Assembly (NCBI GenBank): GCA_023127905.1
Contig: JAGMEZ010000486.1
Coordinates: 1 to 7,540, forward strand
Direction: 5' to 3'
Length of the DNA stretch: 7,540 nt
DNA from: Caldifarciminota bacterium
GTDB lineage: Bacteria; Hydrothermota; E44-bin80
This document shows, one piece after another, positions 1 to 5,690 of the stretch; the first letter of the stretch is position 1; the number at the start of each line of letters is the position of its first letter. Made by a program: the position numbers and the translations under genes. The notes beneath the pieces were generated by a model. That model saw only the letters and a program-made list of their open reading frames with translations. It was not told the origin of the DNA and did not search any database.

Positions 1-2124
1 TTTCTTTTTGTAATTTATACATTTCTTGCAGGGCTTGGGATTTACCTTTTATTGAAGGAAATGAAGCTTGGTATTTTTCCTTCTATAATGGGTGGATTAT
101 GTTACATGTTTTCCGGTTCTTTCATATCAACCACTTATGCCGGTCATCTTGGAAGGGCTATCTCTGTTTCTCTTCTACCGTTGATGTTGCTCTTTATTCT
201 TAAGGGGGTGAGGCGGCGGAAATTTTTCTATTTTGTCTTTTTTGCAGGGATAACCTCACTTGCATTTCTTGCCGGACATTTTCAGATGACGTACTATGCT
301 GTAGGGTTTTCAATCTTCTTTTTAGTCTTTCTCCTTTTCGGTGAGCGAAAAAACCTTAAAATGAAGGGTGTTTTGAAGATAGCTTCCCTTTTTATGATAG
401 GTTTGGTTGTTCTTGGAATGATTATTTCTATTTCTTTCCTTCCTGTTTATAGAAATCTAAGTTTTGGTGCAAGAGGTCAAACGAAAGGGTATGAATATAC
501 TACATCATGGTCGATGCCAACCGCTGAACTCATTGATCTTTTTGTTCCAGAATTTTCAGGAATTAAAGGACATTACTGGGGTGGAAATTATTTTAAGTTA
601 CATAGTGAATATTTTGGGATTCTTCCTCTCATTCTTTTAGTAATAGGTTTATTCTTTTGTTTTAAGGATAGGAATGTTAAGTTTTTTTTCTTCATCGGGA
701 TTGCAGCCCTTCTTCTTGCTCTCGGGAAAAATACACCTGTTTTCAAAATAGCTTACTATATCCTACCTGGAATTAAGAAGTTCCGAGCTCCATCACTCAT
801 CTTTTATATTCTAACATTCTCAACTGTTGTTGTCTCCGCCTTTGGATTAAAGAGAATACTTAAAAAAGAAGACAATAAAAGGATAATTATTGCACTTCTC
901 TGTTTTATAGGATGTTATCTCATTTTTGCACTTATTGCAGTAATAGGGAAAGATGGATTTATCTCCTTTATTAAATCACACTTTTCTTATCTTATGTTAC
1001 CTCAGAGTACAAATAAATTAAAAGCATTTACTGAAAATTATCCTCTATTTATAAAAGGTTTAGGAAAATCTATAATTATCTCGATTGTTTGTTTTGTCTT
1101 AATTCTTCTATTTCAAAAGGAAAGGTTGAAAACGATCTATTTAATACTTGGCTTACTTATTGTTATGTTATTTGACCAATGGTTCATTGAGAAACGATTT
1201 TTAGCTGATGTACAACACCCATCTGAATATTATAAAAAAGATGAGGTTATAAAATATTTAGAGAACGATAAAAATCTTTTTAGAATTTTCCCTCTCCATT
1301 ATCGGCGTTCAAACGATGGGATACTTATTTTAAATGGTATTCAGAGTCTTGGTGGGTATCATCCAAACCCTATCAGAAGGTATCAAGAATTGATTGGAGC
1401 GGGTGAGAGTGTTATGTTTTCGCCGATGAATCTAATTGAATATCCAAAAATGATAAATGTCCTGAATGGAAAATATATAATAGGAGTTCCACTTCCCCCC
1501 GAATCTTTAGATTTTAAGTTTGATGAAAGAACAAGGGAAGCAATTGGACAATGGAGGGATTACTTCTCTGGATATACACCTGTTCATCAGGTTTATAGGA
1601 ATGATACTTTAGAGTATGTAATATATAAAAACGAGGAGTGTTCTCCCAGGGTGTTTTTCGTTGAAGATTTCAAGAAGTTTAATGATAAGGAATCTCTCCT
1701 TAGATTTATGAAATCGGAAGAATTTGACCCCTTAAATACTGTCCTCCTTGAAGAAGATCCTGGAATTTCTCATCCTGATTCAATACATGGGGGTTCAACT
1801 GTTTTCATTAAAGACTACAGTGCTAATGAAATTAAAATCGATGCTCAAATAAAAAATAAAGGTTTTCTTGTACTTAGTGAAAACTTCTATCCTCGTTGGC
1901 ATGCTTATGTTGATGGAAAGAAGACGAAGGTATTCCTTGCGAACTATACACTACGCTCTATACTGCTTGAACCAGGAGTGCATTCTGTTGTTTTCATCTA
2001 CGAAGATGGATCATATTCTGTTGGAAAAATATTATCAATAATCGGTCTTATAATTCTTTTATTCAGTTTTATATTTCAGTTTTTCAAAAGAAAGAGATTT
2101 CCAAAAGAAGTCAAAAATCTCTGA
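1..2124 (+). CDS. YfhO-family multi-pass membrane protein (5' end outside window)
   Basis: The reading frame is open from base 1 to the TGA at 2122-2124, about 707 codons. The TTG at 52 is internal, because the 17 codons before it encode a hydrophobic helix. The N-terminal ~390 residues carry about ten membrane segments. A long outer loop at about residues 134-190 (counted from TTG 52) reads TSWSMPTAELIDLFVPEFSG...YWGGNYF, a layout typical of YfhO proteins. Residues ~385-660 form a soluble domain ending in NFYPRWHAYVDGKK and EPGVHSVVFIYEDGS, followed by a last helix and a basic tail; this is also the YfhO C-terminus. In Firmicutes, YfhO-type proteins are linked to glycosylation of lipoteichoic acid outside the membrane, and the fold resembles GT-C glycosyltransferases. 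The substrate here is unknown, and a glycan or lipid-linked sugar is inference. The catalytic acidic residues expected in the first outer loop would lie left of the window. The next gene follows after 89 bases. Confidence 0.85.
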   Translation, partial: FLFVIYTFLAGLGIYLLLKEMKLGIFPSIMGGLCYMFSGSFISTTYAGHLGRAISVSLLPLMLLFILKGVRRRKFFYFVFFAGITSLAFLAGHFQMTYYAVGFSIFFLVFLLFGERKNLKMKGVLKIASLFMIGLVVLGMIISISFLPVYRNLSFGARGQTKGYEYTTSWSMPTAELIDLFVPEFSGIKGHYWGGNYFKLHSEYFGILPLILLVIGLFFCFKDRNVKFFFFIGIAALLLALGKNTPVFKIAYYILPGIKKFRAPSLIFYILTFSTVVVSAFGLKRILKKEDNKRIIIALLCFIGCYLIFALIAVIGKDGFISFIKSHFSYLMLPQSTNKLKAFTENYPLFIKGLGKSIIISIVCFVLILLFQKERLKTIYLILGLLIVMLFDQWFIEKRFLADVQHPSEYYKKDEVIKYLENDKNLFRIFPLHYRRSNDGILILNGIQSLGGYHPNPIRRYQELIGAGESVMFSPMNLIEYPKMINVLNGKYIIGVPLPPESLDFKFDERTREAIGQWRDYFSGYTPVHQVYRNDTLEYVIYKNEECSPRVFFVEDFKKFNDKESLLRFMKSEEFDPLNTVLLEEDPGISHPDSIHGGSTVFIKDYSANEIKIDAQIKNKGFLVLSENFYPRWHAYVDGKKTKVFLANYTLRSILLEPGVHSVVFIYEDGSYSVGKILSIIGLIILLFSFIFQFFKRKRFPKEVKNL

Positions 2125-2150
2125 AATCTAATAAAAGTCAACTCGATACA

Positions 2151-2167
2151 TTAGATATTATATCTAA
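2151..2167. repeat. Perfect inverted repeat upstream of the pseudopilin gene
   Basis: TTAGATA, three spacer bases TTA, then TATCTAA: a perfect 7-base inverted repeat, 46 bases before the pseudopilin start. It is AT-only apart from one G:C pair and has no T-run after it, so it is a poor terminator for the upstream gene. It could be an operator or just a chance palindrome in AT-rich DNA. I see no convincing -35/-10 pair in this gap. Confidence 0.4.
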
Positions 2168-2203
2168 CTATGGAAATTATTAGGTAAGACGCATAATTAT
2201 ACA

Positions 2204-2209
2204 AGGAGG
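2204..2209 (+). promoter_or_regulatory. Strong ribosome binding site for the pseudopilin gene
   Basis: A consensus AGGAGG lies four bases before the ATG at 2214. It is the best Shine-Dalgarno match in the window and fixes the start of this gene. The short spacing is still workable. Confidence 0.8.
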
Positions 2210-2213
2210 AAAA

Positions 2214-2726
2214 ATGAATAAAAGTCCAATAACTTTAAAGGAAATAATAATATCCATTTCAATCGTGCTGATTTTGGGAACAATCGCAATTCCAAACTAC
2301 ATAACATCAAGGGATCGGGCAAAGATTACTGAGGTTAAGTTTAATATGCATAGCATTCAACTTGCTGCAGAGGATTTTTCTACTATGGCAGATGGAATGT
2401 ATCCCGGTGGTATAAAAACAACCGTGCATCAACTTGTGCCTTCCTCACTTAATCAATCATGTATAGCAGGTGCTGTTAGACCTCCTTTTCCTTCTAATGC
2501 CTTAGTCAACAAGCTTGAATTTCAAAACCCTTTCTCTTATTATTTCCCCGCTGTTCAGAATGGAAGAATTGCAGTAAGAGCGAAAGGATGTGTTTACTAC
2601 TGTGCGTACGATCTGAGTGGCAATCTTGTTGGAGAAGGTGAAGCGGCAGTAGTTTATGAGGTAAGGGGAGTAGGGAGAACAATACCTTTAAGATTAATTC
2701 TATCAAACTCTCCACCAGGTGAATAA
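2214..2726 (+). CDS. Type IV pilin-like / pseudopilin protein with atypical cleavage site
   Basis: A 170-residue protein with a class III (type IV pilin) N-terminus: a short basic leader MNKSP, then ITLKEI and a hydrophobic helix to about residue 30 ending in IAIPNYI, then a polar, probably coiled helix to about residue 57. Aligned with the usual G|FTLIE, residue P5 falls at -1, I6 at +1 and E10 at the conserved Glu+5. The glycine normally needed by the prepilin peptidase is therefore replaced by proline. The C-terminal half has ADGMYPGG and a NPFSYYFP stretch, as in GspG-like pseudopilins, and cysteines C83, C126 and C130. It probably sits in the inner membrane or a pilus-like filament, but which system (T4P, T2SS or other) cannot be told. 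The stop codon is one base from the next gene's ATG, so the two are likely one operon. Confidence 0.8.
   Translation: MNKSPITLKEIIISISIVLILGTIAIPNYITSRDRAKITEVKFNMHSIQLAAEDFSTMADGMYPGGIKTTVHQLVPSSLNQSCIAGAVRPPFPSNALVNKLEFQNPFSYYFPAVQNGRIAVRAKGCVYYCAYDLSGNLVGEGEAAVVYEVRGVGRTIPLRLILSNSPPGE
2717..2722 (+). promoter_or_regulatory. Ribosome binding site deciding the start of the repeat protein
   Basis: AGGTGA lies five bases before the ATG at 2728. An in-frame GTG at 2719 overlaps this motif and has no good site of its own, so ATG 2728 is preferred. The site lies inside the last codons of the pseudopilin gene, and the junction TAAGATG suggests translational coupling. Confidence 0.6.
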
Positions 2727-2727
2727 G

Positions 2728-5325
2728 ATGAAACTTATAGTACTATTTTTATTATTAAGCTTTTTATTTGCTAACCTTTTATGGGGTATAGATGATTTTC
2801 CGGTTAGTGAATATAATTTTCCAGAGACATTCTCTGAACAATTGCCTTCCGTTGCATCAAACTTAAGTGGAAATTTTGTTGTTGTGTGGATGGATGAGAG
2901 AGAGGGTGATTATACAATTTACGGGCAACGATTTACAAATAATAGTATTCCGATTGGTGGCAATTTTAGGATAAACCAGTTTACATTTGAGGAAAATGCT
3001 GCTCCAGTAATCTCAATGAATGCGGATGGAAAGTTTGTAGTTGCCTGGGTTCAGGGGGATTATATCTATGCAAGGGTGTTTGATGAAGAAGGCAATCCAA
3101 TTTCATCTGCTATTAAAGTCAATGATGATATTGGTCATAAGCACTCATCTCCTTCAGTCGCTCTTTTTGATAATGGGATGTTTGTCATTGTCTGGCAGGA
3201 CACAAGGAATGGAACCTGGGTGCCTGATATTTTTGCACAATTCTATTTAGTAGATGGAAGCCCTTATATGGCAAATTTTATTGTTAATGATCATACTGGT
3301 GGAGAGCAGGGATTTCCTGCTGTGTCAATCTTGGGATATGATATTTATACTGTAACCTGGATGGATAGCAGGAATGGGAACTTTGATATATATGCTCAAA
3401 GTTTTTGGTGGAATTATCCAATGGGGTCCAATATTAAGGTAAACGATGATGTAACAGATGTTGCTCAATACACTCCCTCAATTTCTGAATCACAAAATTT
3501 ATATAGAGTCATTGTCTGGCAGGACTACAGAGAGGGTTTTCCAAATATCTATGGTGCAAGAATGGAATATACAGGTTCTATCGAGACGAATTTCAGGATT
3601 AATGATGATGTAGACACTGTATATCACGGAAATCCGTCTGTTTCTATAATTAAAAGTGGATACATTGTTGTTTGGGATGATGAGAGAAATGGAGATATTA
3701 ATATTCATGCACAAATATTCGATTCAAATGCAAATCCCATCGGTTCCAATTTCCAGGTAAATACAGGGACTGATACCTTGTCGCAAAATTTCCCATTAGT
3801 AACGGGTGATAGCTACGGTGCTGTTGTCGTATTTCAGGATGAAGAAATAGGCGAGTTTGATGTTTATTTCCAGAGATATGATTCAATGGGTGTTTCTCAA
3901 GGTCCTAACACAATAGTAACTAACAATCTCTTAGGTGCTCATCAGGCATATCCCTCTATTTCTGTTCCCTTCAAAGGAGATTTTGTAGTTATATGGCAGG
4001 ATTTACGGAAGCATAACTGGGATATTTTTATTCAGAGGATTGATTCATCAGGTTCACTCATAGGAAGTAACACACCTGTAAATGATGATCTGTTATCTAA
4101 CGATCAAATTCTTCCTTCTATAGCAGAAGATACTTTAGGAAACTTCGTTACCGTATGGATGGATTCAAGAGAAAACAATTGGGACATTTATGGAGAGATG
4201 TTCGATGCTTATGGCAATTCTATAGGAAGTAATTTTAGAATCAATGATGATACACTTCAGAATGACCAGTTTTTTCCCGATGTAGCAAAGAATATCAACG
4301 GAGGATTTATTGTTACTTGGGATGAAAATTCGAATATATTGGCACGAATGTATGATAAAAATGGGAATCCTCTCGTTAGTTCTTTCAAAGTAAACGATGA
4401 TACTATCCCAGGTTTTACTCCTTCAATTGCCATTTTCTATAATAGAAGTTTTATTATCTCTTTTGTAGGTGATGGTTGTATTTATGCAAACATTTTCGAC
4501 TCTACTGGAACACCTACAGGTGGTAACTTCAGGGTGGATGACGACTCTTCACTTGCACAGAAATTCTGCCCACAGGTTGAAATAGATATATCAGGTAATT
4601 TTGTTATTGCCTGGGAAGACTTAAGGAACACTGAAACTGATATTTATACCCAGAGATTTGACAGTACAGGAAATCATATTGGTGGTAATCTCAGAGTCAA
4701 TGATGATGGATGGGGGACAGAGCAATATTTGCCATCAGTCGCTATTTCTCCTCTGGGGAAATTCGTTATAGCATGGATGGATGAAAGGGATGGAAATTTT
4801 AATGTTTATTGTCAGAGATATCTTTCCAGTGGTGCTTCTTACGGACAGAATTTTAAGGTGAACAATGACATAGGTCTGTGCCAACAGACAGATGTAGATG
4901 TCTCTATGGATAATGAGGGAAAAATATTCTTTTCCTGGACAGATAGAAGAATAGGGGTATCAGGAACCGATATTTTCGTGAAAATAATGGAATTTGAAAC
5001 AGGGGTTCAATCAGGTAAAAGTCCCAAGCCAGGAAATAAAGTTCTTTCTTTTAAGGTTTACCCCAATCCATTCAGCAAAAAAACAGTATTCAGTCTTCAA
5101 AGCCGAGTGCCCAGTGATAAGACAGGGGTTACATTACGTATCTATGACTTAAGTGGAAGATTGGTTAAATCTTTCTCACTAACCGCTGACAATTGTCCTC
5201 TAACTACTACTATTTTCTGGAATGGTAGGGATGAGAAACATAATCCAGTGTCGGCTGGCATTTATTTTGTGAAGTTAATCCAGGGAAAAGAAAGTATTAC
5301 TAAAAAAATTGTAATGCTTGAATAA
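2728..5325 (+). CDS. Secreted 14-repeat, propeller-like protein with C-terminal sorting domain
   Basis: An 865-residue protein. MKLIVLFLLLSFLFANLLWG is a clear signal peptide, with cleavage probably near residue 20. Residues ~32-759 are fourteen imperfect repeats of 48-56 residues with the pattern PS(V/I)A...G.FVVVW.D.R.G..DIYAQRFDS.GN.IGSNFRVNDD, each predicted to give four beta strands. From residue 774 comes SFKVYPNPFS, then LRIYDLSGRLVKSF, WNGRDEKHNPVSAGIYFVKL and a KKIVMLE end. This is the FlgD-like Ig fold used as a C-terminal sorting domain (type IX secretion type) in Bacteroidota and related phyla. Export by Sec and then outer-membrane passage or anchoring is inferred. The repeats look like beta-propeller blades, but I do not recognise a named enzymatic family; ligand binding, adhesion or a surface layer role are all possible. 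The gene starts one base after the pseudopilin stop. A 9-base longer form from GTG 2719 is possible but less likely. Confidence 0.87.
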   Translation: MKLIVLFLLLSFLFANLLWGIDDFPVSEYNFPETFSEQLPSVASNLSGNFVVVWMDEREGDYTIYGQRFTNNSIPIGGNFRINQFTFEENAAPVISMNADGKFVVAWVQGDYIYARVFDEEGNPISSAIKVNDDIGHKHSSPSVALFDNGMFVIVWQDTRNGTWVPDIFAQFYLVDGSPYMANFIVNDHTGGEQGFPAVSILGYDIYTVTWMDSRNGNFDIYAQSFWWNYPMGSNIKVNDDVTDVAQYTPSISESQNLYRVIVWQDYREGFPNIYGARMEYTGSIETNFRINDDVDTVYHGNPSVSIIKSGYIVVWDDERNGDINIHAQIFDSNANPIGSNFQVNTGTDTLSQNFPLVTGDSYGAVVVFQDEEIGEFDVYFQRYDSMGVSQGPNTIVTNNLLGAHQAYPSISVPFKGDFVVIWQDLRKHNWDIFIQRIDSSGSLIGSNTPVNDDLLSNDQILPSIAEDTLGNFVTVWMDSRENNWDIYGEMFDAYGNSIGSNFRINDDTLQNDQFFPDVAKNINGGFIVTWDENSNILARMYDKNGNPLVSSFKVNDDTIPGFTPSIAIFYNRSFIISFVGDGCIYANIFDSTGTPTGGNFRVDDDSSLAQKFCPQVEIDISGNFVIAWEDLRNTETDIYTQRFDSTGNHIGGNLRVNDDGWGTEQYLPSVAISPLGKFVIAWMDERDGNFNVYCQRYLSSGASYGQNFKVNNDIGLCQQTDVDVSMDNEGKIFFSWTDRRIGVSGTDIFVKIMEFETGVQSGKSPKPGNKVLSFKVYPNPFSKKTVFSLQSRVPSDKTGVTLRIYDLSGRLVKSFSLTADNCPLTTTIFWNGRDEKHNPVSAGIYFVKLIQGKESITKKIVMLE
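2821..5004 (+). repeat. Fourteen tandem ~53-codon coding repeats (propeller blades)
   Basis: Fourteen units, with lengths by eye of 56, 49, 55, 52, 53, 53, 53, 54, 54, 50, 48, 54, 54 and ~43 residues. The conserved core is VVWMD.R.GN.DIY.QRFDS.GN.IG.NFRVNDD. The units have diverged, and no long exact nucleotide repeats are seen, so this is old duplication and not a recent expansion. Units 2, 10 and 11 lack the D.R.G turn. Unit 7 has FQDEEIGEFDVY and ends in PNTIVTNN instead of SNFRVNDD. Unit 14 lacks the fourth strand, while the sequence just after the signal peptide (FPVSEYNF) looks like that missing strand. Confidence 0.8.
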
Positions 5326-5363
5326 AATAATGGTTTTGTTTATGAGGATAGCCACAGGCTTTT

Positions 5364-5397
5364 GAAATTGCTTCGGTTCTCTCTCCACCGTCATTGC
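5364..5397. repeat. Degenerate fragment resembling GTCATTGC / GAAGCAATCTC dispersed repeats
   Basis: GAAATTGCTTCGG (5364-5376) is, on the other strand, close to the CGAAGCAATCTC half of a widespread intergenic repeat, and GTCATTGC (5390-5397) matches its other half. The two halves are not in the usual relative orientation, so this may be the junction of two decayed copies. Recognition is from memory and by eye. Confidence 0.35.
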
Positions 5398-5460
5398 ACT
5401 CCAGAAATAATCCTTACCTTAATGCTCTTCTTTATAGGGGAGAAAATCTAAAATAATTTA

Positions 5461-5489
5461 TTGACTATATCCTTTTTTTCTGATATAAA
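5461..5489 (+). promoter_or_regulatory. Candidate sigma70-type promoter P1
   Basis: TTGACT (5461-5466) and TATAAA (5484-5489) are separated by 17 bases, matching five of six positions in each box. The spacer includes a T-run. Transcription would start near 5496 and run through the mini-ORF towards the gene at 5691. In AT-rich DNA such matches are common, but both boxes and the spacing are good. Confidence 0.5.
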
Positions 5490-5544
5490 GATACAGATGT
5501 TTTTGAGATATAGCTATAATTTCAAATATAAGAAGGAAGGTTTA

Positions 5545-5568
5545 ATGTTAAATCTCGAAAATGATTAG
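5545..5568 (+). other. Seven-codon mini-ORF with ribosome binding site
   Basis: ATG at 5545 encodes MLNLEND and ends at TAG 5566-5568. AAGGAAGG (5533-5540) lies four bases upstream, and promoter P1 lies ~55 bases before that. It could be a leader peptide, the remnant start of a lost gene, or chance. It contains no run of one amino acid and no attenuator-type hairpin follows, so classic attenuation is not supported. Confidence 0.25.
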
Positions 5569-5595
5569 CAATCCGATGGCACTTAAAGAAAGTTA

Positions 5596-5624
5596 TTGAC
5601 AAATTAGTTATACATGTTTAAAAT
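5596..5624 (+). promoter_or_regulatory. Candidate sigma70-type promoter P2 for the TIM-barrel gene
   Basis: A perfect TTGACA (5596-5601), a 17-base spacer and TAAAAT (5619-5624), five of six at the -10. It is the best promoter match in the window. Transcription would start near 5631, giving a ~60-base leader that contains the tandem GATTATCTGT / GATAATCTGT units. Confidence 0.6.
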
Positions 5625-5634
5625 ATATTTAATA

Positions 5635-5661
5635 GATTATCTGTGATAATCTGTGGCTAAA
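5635..5661. repeat. Tandem decamer plus GGCTAAA motif (repeat family B, copy 1)
   Basis: GATTATCTGT (5635-5644) is followed directly by GATAATCTGT (5645-5654), nine of ten identical, and then GGCTAAA. The stretch 5644-5661 matches 16 of 18 bases of 7515-7532 at the window's end. Motifs of the AATCTGTGGCTAAA type are familiar as dispersed intergenic repeats in many AT-rich uncultivated bacteria (from memory, not searched). Confidence 0.6.
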
Positions 5662-5673
5662 AGAGTTTTATCT

Positions 5674-5682
5674 GGAAGGGAG
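5674..5682 (+). promoter_or_regulatory. Ribosome binding site supporting a TTG start
   Basis: GGAAGGGAG lies eight bases before TTG 5691. An in-frame stop at 5658 precedes it, and no ATG occurs in frame until 5748, which would remove the first beta strand. The TTG is therefore the best start. Confidence 0.65.
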
Positions 5683-5690
5683 ATATCAGG

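Larger units (their letters stand above)
5326..5690. other. 365-base intergenic region with promoters and repeat fragments
   Basis: There is no gene of meaningful length here on either strand. It holds a degenerate dispersed-repeat fragment (5364-5397), two sigma70-type promoter matches (5461-5489 and 5596-5624), a seven-codon ORF (5545-5568) and a tandem decamer (5635-5654) leading into a GGCTAAA motif. The only hairpin after the upstream gene (AGCC-ACA-GGCT at 5350-5360, then TTT) is too weak to call a terminator. Confidence 0.6.

Noticed and set aside
52..54. TTG as the real start of the YfhO-like gene
   Set aside because: The frame is open to base 1 and the 17 preceding codons continue a membrane helix. 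YfhO proteins have a longer N-terminus, so the gene is cut by the window edge.
2506..2715. Minus-strand open frame inside the pseudopilin gene
   Set aside because: It is a Leu/His-rich product typical of a frame opposite a real gene, without a ribosome binding site or domain.
2821..5004. Repeats read as sialidase Asp-boxes or WD40 units
   Set aside because: The conserved core W.D.R.G..DIY does not match the Asp-box order (S-x-D-x-G-x-x-W), and there is no GH...WD signature. A propeller is still favoured, but of unnamed type.
5350..5363. Possible terminator AGCC-ACA-GGCT-TTT after the repeat protein
   Set aside because: The stem is only four base pairs and the T-run only three, too weak for an intrinsic terminator.
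5635..5661. Tandem decamers as the start of a CRISPR array
   Set aside because: There are only two adjacent 10-base units with no spacers between, and no cas gene nearby.
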